Below are positions 33,433 through 42,017 of a DNA stretch of 64,000 nt, piece by piece. Location of the stretch: the NCBI GenBank assembly GCA_035505915.1, contig DATJQI010000032.1, forward strand, positions 1 to 64,000, written 5' to 3'. The translations under genes and the position numbers were made by a program. The notes under the pieces are model-generated. The model was not told the origin of the DNA. It was given only the letters and a program-made list of their open reading frames with translations, and did not search any database. The number at the start of each line of letters is the position of its first letter. Position 1 is the first letter of the stretch. Origin of the DNA: 40CM-2-70-7 sp035505915. Its GTDB lineage: Bacteria; Gemmatimonadota; Gemmatimonadetes; Gemmatimonadales; GWC2-71-9.

Positions 33433-34746
33433 TCAGTTCCCGCGCAGGCGCTCGGCCTCGGCCACGCGCTGGATGGCGATGGCGTAGGCCGCGGTGCGGA
33501 ACGTCGCCTGTTTGGCCTTGGCCAGATCGCGGACCGCGGTGTAGGCCCTGGTGATGGTGGCGTGGAGCTCTTCGTTGACCTTCTCGTGGGTCCAGCGGTA
33601 CTGCTGGAGGTTCTGCGCCCACTCGTAATAGCTCACCGTCACGCCCCCGGCGTTCGCCAGGAAGTCGGGGATCACCGGGATTCCCCGGCCCTCGAGGATC
33701 AGATCCGCGGTGGGCGTGGTGGGCTCGTTCGCCGCCTCGACGATCACTTTGCAGGACACCGTCCAGGCGTTGTGCTCCTTGGTGATCACGCCGCCGAGGG
33801 CCGCCGGCACCAGCCATTCGCACGGCACGGTCCAGAGCTCCTGATTGGTGATCGCCTTTCCGCCCTTCCACTCGGACACCGGGCGCTTCTCGGCCACGTG
33901 GGCGAGGAGTCCCGGAATGTCGAGTCCCTTCTCGTTCACGACGCCGCCGTCCACGTCGCTCACGCAGATCACCTTGGCCCCCGCTTCCGCGTCGAGGAGG
34001 CGGGCCAGGTGCGCGCCGACGTTCCCGAAGCCCTGGATCACCACCCGCGCGTCCTTCAGCGGGATGCCGAAGTCGCGGGAGTACTCCTGCATGACGTACA
34101 TCACGCCCCGGCCGGTGGCTTCCTCGCGTCCCAGCGAGCCGCCGAGTGAGACGGGCTTGCCGGTGACCACGGCGGGCGTGTAGCCCTGCCGGCTCGAGTA
34201 CTCGTCCAGGATCCAGGCCATCACCTGGGCGTTGGTGTTCACGTCGGGGGCCGGGATGTCCCGGTAGGGGCCGAGGATGATCGCGATGCGCTGCGTGAAC
34301 CGGCGGGTGAGCCGCTCGAGCTCGAGCGCCGACAGCTTCCGGGGGTCCACGGTGATCCCGCCCTTGGCGCCCCCGAAGGGGATGTCCATCAGGGCGGTCT
34401 TCCAGGTCATGATGGTCGCGAGACCCAGCACCTCGTCGTGGTCGGCGTGCGGGTGATAGCGGATTCCGCCCTTGCAGGGTCCGCGGGCGCCGTTGTGCTG
34501 GATGCGGTAGCCGGTGAACACCTCGATGCGGCCGTCGTCCATCCGGATCGGCAGGTCCACGGTCATCTCCCGAAAGGGAGAGAGCAGGATCCGCCGCATG
34601 TAACTCTCGAGGTTCACGAGATTGGCCGCGCGGTCGAACTGGCTCTGCACGATGGTCTTGCCCGACAGCGGGGGACCATCGGTCTTGGGCGCGGGCGCGG
34701 CGGGCTTTGCCGGCGCCTGTTCCTTGGCCGTCGGTTTCGAGGCCAT
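33433..34746 (-). CDS. gdhA: Glutamate dehydrogenase (Glu/Leu/Phe/Val family)
   Basis: 437 aa. Motifs: 'GYRIQHNGARGPCKGGIRYHP' in parts, 'MTWKTALMDIPFGGAKGGI' with the substrate Lys residues, 'PAPDVNTNAQVMAWILDEYS', and the Rossmann 'GFGNVGAHLA'. These fit hexameric NAD-type glutamate dehydrogenase, linking 2-oxoglutarate and ammonia to glutamate. The first 28 residues are a Lys/Pro/Ala tail like those on the sigma factor and AtpD. Its ATG overlaps the stop of the TPR gene (ATGA), so the two are in one operon. Confidence 0.9.
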   Translation of the reverse strand: MASKPTAKEQAPAKPAAPAPKTDGPPLSGKTIVQSQFDRAANLVNLESYMRRILLSPFREMTVDLPIRMDDGRIEVFTGYRIQHNGARGPCKGGIRYHPHADHDEVLGLATIMTWKTALMDIPFGGAKGGITVDPRKLSALELERLTRRFTQRIAIILGPYRDIPAPDVNTNAQVMAWILDEYSSRQGYTPAVVTGKPVSLGGSLGREEATGRGVMYVMQEYSRDFGIPLKDARVVIQGFGNVGAHLARLLDAEAGAKVICVSDVDGGVVNEKGLDIPGLLAHVAEKRPVSEWKGGKAITNQELWTVPCEWLVPAALGGVITKEHNAWTVSCKVIVEAANEPTTPTADLILEGRGIPVIPDFLANAGGVTVSYYEWAQNLQQYRWTHEKVNEELHATITRAYTAVRDLAKAKQATFRTAAYAIAIQRVAEAERLRGN

Positions 34747-35870
34747 CAGGGGTGGGAGAGCCGGCGGGTGGCCAGTCGGGCCGCCGGGTGCTGCGCCTCC
34801 GTGAGGGCGTGCGCCAGGTTCGGGGCTCCCGGCCGGCGGCGGCCGTCGTCGACCAGCGCGCCGATGACGTCGGCGCGGGCGGGGCCCGAGCCCGCCTGCT
34901 CCAGGACGAACACGCAGCCCGCGTTGTGCGCGTCCACGGCGCTGACGGCGGCGTCCCACGCGGGATCGCCCACCAGGGGCTGCGGCGCGACGATCAGCGG
35001 AATCGCCACGGGGTCGAGGCCGGCGGCGCCTACGAGCGGGGCGCCGAGGCGGGCGGCGAGAGGAGCCCAGAGGCCGGGGGCGGCGTCGCCGAAGGCCACG
35101 ATCTGGCCGAAACGCCAGCGCGAGTCCTCCGCGAGCTCGGCCAGCGCGGCCACGAGCTCGGTGTCGGTCGGAGGCGTGGTCGCGGAGCCCGCGGCGAGGA
35201 GGACCGATCCGGTGTCGGCGAACCAGCGCTCGGCCGGCCCCAGGTCCGCCGGCTTCCGCGGCGCGTAGAGCGCGTAGCGCCGGGTGGCCGCGACTTCGTC
35301 CGTGGCCTCGTCCCATTGCTCGTCGTGCTCGGCCGATTGCGCCGCGGCCTCGAACGACACTTCCGCGGCCTGGTAGCGGCCCGCGTCCCGGAGCACCTTG
35401 CCGCGGAGGCGGAGGGTGGCGGCGTGCGGCTCGAGCGCGAAGGCGCGGTCGAGGGCCAGGAGCGCGCGGTTGGGGTCTCCCAACCGGTAGGCGGCGAACC
35501 CCAGCTCGTGCCATACCACGGCGAGGTCGGGGTCGGCCTCCACCGCGTGCTCCAGGACTTCGAGGGCCTCACGGAACCGGTCCAGCTCGATGAGCGCCGC
35601 GCCTTCGAGCGCGAGGGCGAACGCCGCTTCCCCGAACTGCGTGCGCGCGCCGAACGCCAGGCGCAACGCGTCGGCGGCCCGGCGCTGGCTCCGCAACAGC
35701 TCGAAGTACTCGGCCCAGGCGGGCTTCAGATCGGGGTAGGTGGTGAGCGCGTCCCGGTAGGCGGCCTCCGCTTCCGAGAGCCGGCCCTCGCGGGCCAGCC
35801 AGCGGGCCCGGACCATGGCCCGTTCACTGGGAGCGTCCGGGAACAATTCGAAGGACGCGGTGGTGCGCAT
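34746..35870 (-). CDS. Tetratricopeptide-repeat protein
   Basis: 374 aa. Residues about 18-185 hold four or more TPR units (REGRLSEAEAAYRDALTTYPDL; DRFREALEVLEHAVEADPDLA; GDPNRALLALDRAFALEP; AGRYQAAEVSFEAAAQ, each a helix pair). The C-terminal half is a separate alpha/beta domain ('GSATTPPTDTELVAALAELAEDS', 'GAPLVGAAGLDPVAIPLIV', 'VDAHNAGCVFVLE') I cannot assign. No signal peptide. Co-transcribed with glutamate dehydrogenase; the link is unknown. Confidence 0.7.
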   Translation of the reverse strand: MRTTASFELFPDAPSERAMVRARWLAREGRLSEAEAAYRDALTTYPDLKPAWAEYFELLRSQRRAADALRLAFGARTQFGEAAFALALEGAALIELDRFREALEVLEHAVEADPDLAVVWHELGFAAYRLGDPNRALLALDRAFALEPHAATLRLRGKVLRDAGRYQAAEVSFEAAAQSAEHDEQWDEATDEVAATRRYALYAPRKPADLGPAERWFADTGSVLLAAGSATTPPTDTELVAALAELAEDSRWRFGQIVAFGDAAPGLWAPLAARLGAPLVGAAGLDPVAIPLIVAPQPLVGDPAWDAAVSAVDAHNAGCVFVLEQAGSGPARADVIGALVDDGRRRPGAPNLAHALTEAQHPAARLATRRLSHP

Positions 35871-35898
35871 CGGGCCAAATCTACCCGCGCCCCGGTCG

Positions 35899-35928
35899 CT
35901 GGCTAGGCGCGTCGCGCCCGTCTAGTTT
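35899..35928 (+). promoter_or_regulatory. Possible leaderless promoter of the M20 peptidase gene
   Basis: CTGGCT (35899-35904), 18 nt, TAGTTT (35923-35928), then tcggcc and the ATG. The -10 and its distance to the start match the TPM gene (TAGTTT, seven bases before the GTG). The -35 is weak. Confidence 0.35.
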
Positions 35929-35934
35929 TCGGCC

Positions 35935-37260
35935 ATGGACAACGATCAGCTGCTCCGCGAGCTCACGGAGTTTCTCCGGATTCCATCGATCTCCACACTG
36001 TCGGCGCACGATCGTGACTGCCGGAGGGCCGCGGAATGGGTCGCCGCGGAGCTCAGACGTCTCGGCTGCACCGACGTCCAGCTGCTCGCGAGCGAGACCC
36101 ATCCCGTCGTCTGGGGCGTGGGGCCCGTCGTGCCGGGGGCGCCCACGCTCGTGATTTACGGGCACTACGACGTCCAGCCTCCCGATCCGCTGGACGAGTG
36201 GACGACGCCGCCGTTCGAGCCCACGGTGCGCGACGGGCGGCTCTACGCCCGCGGCTCGGCGGACGACAAGGGACAGGTGTTCTGTCTCCTCAAGGCGATC
36301 CAGGCGGGCGGCGCGCCGCGCGTCAACTTCCGGTTCCTCATCGAGGGCGAAGAGGAGCACGGCAGCAAGGTCCTGTTCGACCTCCTCAAGCGCGAGCCCC
36401 ATCGGGTCCAGGCGGACGCCGTGCTGGTGGCGGACATGGCGTACTTCGCGCCCGGCTGGCCCGCGGTGTACTCGGCCCTGCGCGGGCTCTGCTACGCCGA
36501 GATCTCGGTGCGGACCTCGAAGACCGACCTGCACTCGGGCGAGTACGGCGGCGCCGCGCCGAACGCCCATGAAGAGCTCTGCCGGCTCCTCGGCCGGCTC
36601 AAGGGCCCCGACGGCAAGATCAACATCCCCGGGCTCTATCAGGCCGTGAAGCCGCCCACCACGGCCGAGCGGGCGGCATGGCGGCGGCTGCCGTTCAAGG
36701 AGAAGGCGTTCCTCGACCAGCAGGTTCAGGCCAAGGCGCTGGCGGGCATCAAGAAGTACTCCGTGCTGGAGCGGCTCTGGGCCCTCCCGACCTTCGAGAT
36801 CCACGGCATCATGGGCGGGTTCACGGGGCAGGGCGCGAAGACCGTCATCCCGGCGCAGGCGACGGCGAAGGTGAGCCTCCGGCTGGTGCCGAATCAGAAG
36901 ATGAAGACGGTGGAGAAGCAGCTCCGGGCCGCGGTGAAGAAGCTCGCCCCCAAGTACGTGGATGCCACCGTCACCTTCCTGCACGGGGCCGATCCGGCCC
37001 AGATGAAGCTCTCCAATCCGGTGTTCCAGAAGCTCGGTCGCGCGTTCAAGGAAGTGGTGGGGCGGGCCCCGGTGGCCGCCCGGGCGGGTGGGTCGATTCC
37101 GATCGTGCCGGCGTTGGCGTCCGCGGGAGCACCGGTGGTGATGACGGGGATCGGACTGCCGGATGATCGCCTGCACGCGCCCAACGAGAAGCTGGATCTA
37201 CAGCAACTGTGGGATGGAATCCAGGTCTTTCGCCGCTTCTACGAGTTGCTCGGAGATTGA
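35935..37260 (+). CDS. M20-family dipeptidase/deacylase
   Basis: 441 aa. Zinc ligands and catalytic residues are in 'VIYGHYDVQPPDPLDEW' (His and Asp), 'YARGSADDKGQ' (bridging Asp) and 'FLIEGEEEHGS' (general base Glu and zinc Glu); 'DLHSGEYGG' and 'GGSIPIVPAL' are the further family marks. The dimerisation (lid) domain lies between. Similar to bacterial CNDP-like dipeptidases (M20A/dipeptidase PepV class). Cytoplasmic. Its last 63 nt overlap the convergent lipB gene. Confidence 0.92.
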   Translation: MDNDQLLRELTEFLRIPSISTLSAHDRDCRRAAEWVAAELRRLGCTDVQLLASETHPVVWGVGPVVPGAPTLVIYGHYDVQPPDPLDEWTTPPFEPTVRDGRLYARGSADDKGQVFCLLKAIQAGGAPRVNFRFLIEGEEEHGSKVLFDLLKREPHRVQADAVLVADMAYFAPGWPAVYSALRGLCYAEISVRTSKTDLHSGEYGGAAPNAHEELCRLLGRLKGPDGKINIPGLYQAVKPPTTAERAAWRRLPFKEKAFLDQQVQAKALAGIKKYSVLERLWALPTFEIHGIMGGFTGQGAKTVIPAQATAKVSLRLVPNQKMKTVEKQLRAAVKKLAPKYVDATVTFLHGADPAQMKLSNPVFQKLGRAFKEVVGRAPVAARAGGSIPIVPALASAGAPVVMTGIGLPDDRLHAPNEKLDLQQLWDGIQVFRRFYELLGD

Positions 37261-37923
37261 AGCCGCGACGCCGAAGGCTGACTCGAAGCCCTTGACCACG
37301 GCACGCCGCGTGTCGTCTTGCAGTTGCGTTTCACTCTTCCCGCTTCCCGCGACCGTCGGGGAGTCCTTCAGGGCTTCCCGCTTCACCGACGTCATTTCAA
37401 CACCGGGGATTCCGCAGGGGACGATCCGGTCGAAGGCGCCCAGGTCGGTCGTGACGTTGAGCGCGAACCCGTGCCACGTGACCCACTGCTTCACGTGGAC
37501 GCCGATGCTCGCGATCTTGCGCCCCCTCGTCCACACGCCCGTGTAGCCGGGGTTTCGCCCGGCGGGAATGTCCAGGAGGGCGAGGGCTTCGATGAGCGCC
37601 TGCTCCAGGGTCCGCAGGTACCAGTGCAGATCCTGCCGGTGGCCCTTGAGGTCGAAGATGGGGTACCCCACCAGCTGGCCCGGCCCGTGATAGGTGACGT
37701 CCCCGCCGCGCTCCACCTCCACGACGTCGATTCCCTCGGACTCGAGCAGATTCTCCGCGTGCGAGCCGCGGCCCAGCGTGACGACGGGGGGGTGCTCGAG
37801 CAGGAGGAGGAGGTCCCGGTCCCGCCGGCCGGCGATCCGTTCGCGGGCCAGGCGCCGCTGGAGCTCGAGGGCCTCGCGGTAGGGAATCCGGCCGAGGCGG
37901 ACGACGTCGATGGCGGCGCTCAC
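37198..37923 (-). CDS. lipB: Lipoyl(octanoyl) transferase with repeat-encoded insert
   Basis: 241 aa from a GTG. 'LGRIPYREALELQ', 'LLEHPPVVTLGRGSH', 'RGGDVTYHGPGQLVGYPIFDL' in parts, and the catalytic pair Lys136 (KIASIGVHV) and Cys170 (IVPCGIPGVEMTS). It moves octanoyl from ACP to lipoyl domains, such as PdhC in the same operon. Residues about 180-206, between the conserved GVEMTS and the last helix, are extra and are encoded by a repeat that also occurs in pdhC. It closes the operon and overlaps the M20 peptidase 3' end. Confidence 0.92.
   Translation of the reverse strand: MSAAIDVVRLGRIPYREALELQRRLARERIAGRRDRDLLLLLEHPPVVTLGRGSHAENLLESEGIDVVEVERGGDVTYHGPGQLVGYPIFDLKGHRQDLHWYLRTLEQALIEALALLDIPAGRNPGYTGVWTRGRKIASIGVHVKQWVTWHGFALNVTTDLGAFDRIVPCGIPGVEMTSVKREALKDSPTVAGSGKSETQLQDDTRRAVVKGFESAFGVAASISEQLVEAAKDLDSIPQLL
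37342..37384. repeat. Translated repeat copy in lipB
   Basis: 41 nt (37344-37384) match 40712-40752 in pdhC at 37 positions, in the same orientation and reading frame. Both encode KREAxKDSxTVAG. Adjacent gggaagc words on either side resemble the word repeats of the intergenic elements. Confidence 0.75.
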
Positions 37924-38360
37924 CAGCCCGCGGCCCGGCACGCCCACAGCCCCGCGGCGATGCCGCCGCCGATGAGCAGCACTCCGAGGACGATCAGTCC
38001 GATCAGGCCCAGGAAGTGATCCGCGGCCGGCGCCAGGAGGAAGCCGATCATCACCGCGCCGAAGGCCGCGATGGCCGCGATGGCGCCGCGCTGGAAGATG
38101 TTTTCGATCCCGCGGGAGCGGCGCCAGCCGAAAAACGCCGCGACGGCGAGCCCGGCGAAGAGGCCCACCAGGATGTCCGTGGAGGTGTCGACCGCGACTT
38201 CCCCGACCTGGGAGCTGAGGTTGGCCCGCTGCAGCGCGCGCACCAGAGCCAGGGACCAGGTGAGCACGCCGCCGCCCAGGCCCAGTCCCGCGCCCAGGGC
38301 GCCCAGGCCGATGGCCACGGGGTCCTTGGCGGTGGGCGGCGCGGCGGCGGGGGTCGTCAC
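37920..38360 (-). CDS. Small integral membrane protein in the pdh operon
   Basis: 146 aa from a GTG that overlaps the lpd stop; its own stop overlaps the lipB start. Four hydrophobic helices: two near the start (AIGLGALGAGLGLGGGVLTW; DILVGLFAGLAVAAFFGW) and two at the end around a short polar loop (RRSRGIENIFQRG). I do not recognise the family. Being locked between lpd and lipB by two GTGA overlaps it must be translated with them; a role in lipoate or pyruvate metabolism is possible but unproven. Confidence 0.65.
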   Translation of the reverse strand: MTTPAAAPPTAKDPVAIGLGALGAGLGLGGGVLTWSLALVRALQRANLSSQVGEVAVDTSTDILVGLFAGLAVAAFFGWRRSRGIENIFQRGAIAAIAAFGAVMIGFLLAPAADHFLGLIGLIVLGVLLIGGGIAAGLWACRAAGW

Positions 38361-39748
38361 ATGTCGATGGCGCGTCCGAGGGAATCGAGCGCCGCCTGGG
38401 CCACCGCCTCGGACATCGTGGGATGGGCGTGGACCGCCAGCTCGATCTCTTCCACCGTGTACTCGTTCTCGCGGGCCACGGCCAGCTCGTGGATCATCTC
38501 GGACGCGACGGCGCCCACGATGTGGGCCCCGAGAATCTCGCCGTACTTCTTGTCCCGGATGATCTTGACGAAGCCTTCGGTCTCGCCGGTGCCGCGGGCC
38601 CGGCCGTTGGCGGAGAAAGGGAACCTCCCGACCACGTAGTCGAGCTTCTGTTCCTTGCATTTGTCTTCCGAGAGCCCGATGCTGGCGACCTCGGGGTGAC
38701 AGTAGGTGACGCTGGGGACGTTGTCGTACTTGATGGCCGGCGGCTTGTGGCCCGCGATCTTCTCGGCCACGGTCACACCCTCCCGGCTGCCCTTGTGGGC
38801 CAGCATCGGGGGCCCGGCGACGTCGCCGATGGCGTAGTACCCGGGCGCCGTGGTCTGGAGGTTCGCGTCCACCTTGATGAACCCGCGGTCGGTGAGCTGG
38901 ATGCCGCACTCCTGGAGTCCCAGGTTCTCGGTGTTCACGGCCCGGCCCGCCGCCATCAGCACCACGTCGGCATCGACCTTCTGGGTGGCCCCGCCCGACT
39001 CGACCTCGAGGGTCACTTTGTTCTTGCCCACGTCCGCCTTCTTGACCTTGGCGCCGGGCAGCACGTCGATGCCGCGCTTCTTGTAGCTCTTGGTCATCGC
39101 ATCGGAGGCTTCGGCGTCCTCGAGGGGGAGGATGCGCGGGAGGGCCTCGATGAGGGTGACCTTGGACCCGAACGCGTTGAAGATGTCCGCGAATTCCATC
39201 CCCACGGCCCCGGCGCCGACGACCGCGAGGGTGGCGGGCGCCCGCTCGAGGAAGAGCGCTTCGTCGGACGAGATCACGGTGGTCTTGTTGATCTCGAGGC
39301 CGATCTGCGGGATGCCTTTGACGCGCGAGCCGGTGGCGATGATGACCGCTTTCGTGGCGGTGTAGACGTCGTTTCCGACCTTGACCTTCTTGCCCGGCTG
39401 GACGACCCCGGTGCCCTTGATGACCGTGACCTTGTTCTTCTTCATCAGGAAGTCGGCGCCCTTCGAGTTCAGGTCGGCCACCCGCCGGGAGCGCTTCATC
39501 GCCACCCCGTAGTCGGTCTTCACGCCGTCCACGGCGACGCCGAAATCCGCGGCGTCCTTCAGGGCGTGCACCAAGTGAGCCGAGTGGAGCAGGGCTTTGG
39601 TGGGGATGCAGCCGATGTTGACGCAGACGCCGCCCATCTTGTCGCGCTCGACGACCGCGGTGGACATCCCCAGCTGGGCGCAGCGGATCGCGCAGACGTA
39701 GCCGGCGGGACCGCCGCCCAGGATGATCACATCGAAGGCATTCGCCAC
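38357..39748 (-). CDS. lpd: Dihydrolipoamide dehydrogenase (E3)
   Basis: 463 aa. FAD-binding 'DVIILGGGPAGYVCAI', the redox disulfide Cys42/Cys47 in GGVCVNIGCIPTK, NAD-binding 'LAVVGAGAVGMEFADIF', second FAD motif 'GYYAIGDVAGPPMLAHKG', and the dimer-interface active His in 'AVHAHPTMSEA'. It reoxidises dihydrolipoamide on E2 with NAD+. It follows pdhC by 10 nt. The same E3 probably also serves 2-oxoglutarate dehydrogenase and glycine cleavage if those are elsewhere. Confidence 0.95.
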   Translation of the reverse strand: MANAFDVIILGGGPAGYVCAIRCAQLGMSTAVVERDKMGGVCVNIGCIPTKALLHSAHLVHALKDAADFGVAVDGVKTDYGVAMKRSRRVADLNSKGADFLMKKNKVTVIKGTGVVQPGKKVKVGNDVYTATKAVIIATGSRVKGIPQIGLEINKTTVISSDEALFLERAPATLAVVGAGAVGMEFADIFNAFGSKVTLIEALPRILPLEDAEASDAMTKSYKKRGIDVLPGAKVKKADVGKNKVTLEVESGGATQKVDADVVLMAAGRAVNTENLGLQECGIQLTDRGFIKVDANLQTTAPGYYAIGDVAGPPMLAHKGSREGVTVAEKIAGHKPPAIKYDNVPSVTYCHPEVASIGLSEDKCKEQKLDYVVGRFPFSANGRARGTGETEGFVKIIRDKKYGEILGAHIVGAVASEMIHELAVARENEYTVEEIELAVHAHPTMSEAVAQAALDSLGRAIDM

Positions 39749-39758
39749 GGGATTCCTC

Positions 39759-41033
39759 TTAGAGAACCATTGCGAGTGGGTTTTCGAGCATCTGCTTCAG
39801 CGTCTTCAGGAACGCGGCGCCGGTGGCGCCGTCGATCACCCGGTGATCGCAGCTCATCGTGAGCCGCAGCCGGCGCCGGGCCTCGATCTTGCCCTCCTCC
39901 ACCACCGGCTTCGGCACGATGGAGCCGACCGCCAGGATGCCCGCCTCGGGGGGATTGATGACCGCCGTGAACTGATCGATGTCGAACATCCCGAGATTCG
40001 AGACCGAGAAGGTGGCGCCGGTGTACTCGGCGGGCTGGAGCTTCCGCTCCCGCGCCTTGCCCGCGAGCACCTTGGCCTCCTGGCCGATGGCGAGCATCGA
40101 CTTGAGGTCCGCGTTCCGGATCACCGGCGTGATCAAGCCGTCCTCCACCGCGACCGCCATCCCGACATGGACTTCGTTCCAGTAGCGGATGTGGTCTTCC
40201 TGGAACCAGGCGTTGCAGGCCCGGTGCTTGGCCAGCGCCAGCGCGGTCGCCTTGATCACGATGTCGTTGAACGAAATCTTGCCCTGGTCCCCGAGCTGCC
40301 GGTTGATGGCCTCGCGCGCCTCGGCCGAGCGTTCCATGTCCACTTCGGTGGTGAGGAAGAAGTGCGGAATGGGACCGATGGAAGTGACCAGCCGTTTGGC
40401 GATGGTCTTCCGGATCTGGCTGAGGGGGACGTCCTCAAAAGCGGAGGGAGCGGGGAGCGGTCGGAGTCCGGGAAGTGCGGGTCCCGCTTGGGCCGGCCGG
40501 CTTCCTTCAAGGTCCCGTTTGACCACCCGTCCGCCGGGGCCCGATCCCACCACGGACCGGATATCCACCCCGGAATCCTGCGCGATCTTCCGTGCAAGCG
40601 GCGACGCCTTGACGCGGGAGCCGGGAGCCGTCGAGGACTCTGCCGGGAGCCGTGCGATCGGTGAAGCTGCAGGTTGTGGTGCGGGGGCAGCGGTCAGCGC
40701 CGGCGCCACGGTTCCCGCGACCGTCAGGGAGTCCTTTGGGGCCTCCCGCTTCCCGCTTCCCGCGTCACTCTTCCCACTCCCGTCTACCTTTTCTCCCGCC
40801 GCCCCGATGTAGCCGACCACGTTCCCCACCGGCACCGTCTGGCCCTCGGGGACCACGATCTTGATGAGCGCGCCGTCCACGCGGGCGACCAGCTCCATCA
40901 CCGCTTTGTCGGTCTCGACCTCCGCCAGCGTGTCCCCGGTCTTGACCGGGTCGCCTTCCTTCTTGGCCCATTTGACGACCCGCCCTTCTTCCATCGTGGG
41001 CGAGAGCGCTTCCATCACCACCGTGGTCGCCAT
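39759..41033 (-). CDS. pdhC: Pyruvate dehydrogenase E2, dihydrolipoyl acetyltransferase
   Basis: 424 aa. One lipoyl domain (1-80) with the modified Lys43 in ETDKAVMEL; a flexible linker; an E3/E1-binding domain (about 141-175, VKASPLARKIAQDSGVDI, GSGPGGRVVKRDL); a second linker; and the catalytic domain with SCDHRVIDG (His and Asp of acetyl transfer). Residues 84-108 of the first linker are encoded by the same repeat that interrupts lipB (KREAPKDSLTVAG, flanked by GSGK copies). Alternative acyl substrates are possible but E1 pairing favours pyruvate. Confidence 0.93.
   Translation of the reverse strand: MATTVVMEALSPTMEEGRVVKWAKKEGDPVKTGDTLAEVETDKAVMELVARVDGALIKIVVPEGQTVPVGNVVGYIGAAGEKVDGSGKSDAGSGKREAPKDSLTVAGTVAPALTAAPAPQPAASPIARLPAESSTAPGSRVKASPLARKIAQDSGVDIRSVVGSGPGGRVVKRDLEGSRPAQAGPALPGLRPLPAPSAFEDVPLSQIRKTIAKRLVTSIGPIPHFFLTTEVDMERSAEAREAINRQLGDQGKISFNDIVIKATALALAKHRACNAWFQEDHIRYWNEVHVGMAVAVEDGLITPVIRNADLKSMLAIGQEAKVLAGKARERKLQPAEYTGATFSVSNLGMFDIDQFTAVINPPEAGILAVGSIVPKPVVEEGKIEARRRLRLTMSCDHRVIDGATGAAFLKTLKQMLENPLAMVL
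40712..40790. repeat. Translated repeat in pdhC linker
   Basis: 40712-40752 is the partner of the lipB copy (37 of 41 identical). It continues into tandem gggaagc words (cttcccgcttcccgc, 40749-40763) and encodes two GSGK motifs in the linker after the lipoyl domain, a place that tolerates extra residues. Confidence 0.75.
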
Positions 41034-41036
41034 CGG

Positions 41037-42017
41037 TCAGTCCAGGTAGAGGACGCGGCGCGCGGCGGCCACGACCTTCTCGGGAGTGGATTTGGCGGCG
41101 CGCTCGAGCACCTTGTTGTACGGCATCGGCGCGTCGACCTGCGTCACGCGCTGCACCGGGGCGTCGAGGTGATCGAAGGCGTCCCGCTGGATGATGTCCA
41201 CCACCTGCGCGCCCACGCCGCAGTGATGCCAGCCTTCTTCCACCACCACGCAGCGGTTGGTCTTGGTCACCGACGCGATGATGGCGGCCTCGTCGAGGGG
41301 GCGGAGCGACCGGAGATCGACGACTTCCGCCGATATGCCCGCTTCCTGCAGCTGGTCGGCGGCCTTGAGCGCCACGGAGACGGTCTTGGAGTGACAGATG
41401 ACCGTGACGTCGTTGCCCGGCCGCTTGACGTCGGCCTGGCCGATGGGAATCACCAGCTCGCCTTCGGGGACTTCGCCCTTCGTGTTGTAGAGCATTTCGC
41501 CCTCCAGCACGATCACGGGGTTGTTGTCCCGGATGGCGGCTTTGAGCAGGCCCTTGGCGTCCGCCGGCGTGGCCGGGGCGACCACCTTGAGCCCCGGGAT
41601 ATGCGCCAGCCACGACTCCCAGGCCTGGGAGTGCTGGGCGCCGAGCTGCAGGGCGGCCCCGTTGGGGCCCCGGAACACGAGGGGCATCGGGAACTGCCCG
41701 CCCGACATGTACAGCATCTTGGCCGCGGAATTGACGATCTGGTCCAGGGCCAGGACGGCGAAGTTCCAGGTCATGAACTCGACCACGGGGCGCAGCCCCG
41801 CCATCGCCGCCCCCACGCCGATGCCGGCGAACCCCAGCTCCGCGATGGGCGTGTCCACCACCCGCTGGGGCCCGAACTCCTCGAGCAGGCCCCGGCTGAC
41901 TTTGTAGGCCCCCTGATACAGGCCCACCTCTTCGCCCATCAGGAAGACGTTGGGATCCCGCTGCATCTCCTCGCGGAGAGCCTGGTTCAGCGCGTCGCGA
42001 TACGTGAGGGTGGGCAT
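41037..42017 (-). CDS. pdhB: Pyruvate dehydrogenase E1 component subunit beta
   Basis: 326 aa. 'VFLMGEEVGLYQGAYKVSRGLLEEFG' in parts, 'DTPIAELGFAGIGVGAAMAGLRPVVEFMTWNFAVLALDQIVNSAAK' in parts, and 'EGWHHCGVGAQV' are the normal E1-beta signatures. With PdhA it forms the heterotetrameric TPP enzyme that decarboxylates pyruvate and acetylates lipoyl-E2. One base overlaps the pdhA stop (TGATG); three bases separate it from pdhC. Confidence 0.95.
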   Translation of the reverse strand: MPTLTYRDALNQALREEMQRDPNVFLMGEEVGLYQGAYKVSRGLLEEFGPQRVVDTPIAELGFAGIGVGAAMAGLRPVVEFMTWNFAVLALDQIVNSAAKMLYMSGGQFPMPLVFRGPNGAALQLGAQHSQAWESWLAHIPGLKVVAPATPADAKGLLKAAIRDNNPVIVLEGEMLYNTKGEVPEGELVIPIGQADVKRPGNDVTVICHSKTVSVALKAADQLQEAGISAEVVDLRSLRPLDEAAIIASVTKTNRCVVVEEGWHHCGVGAQVVDIIQRDAFDHLDAPVQRVTQVDAPMPYNKVLERAAKSTPEKVVAAARRVLYLD

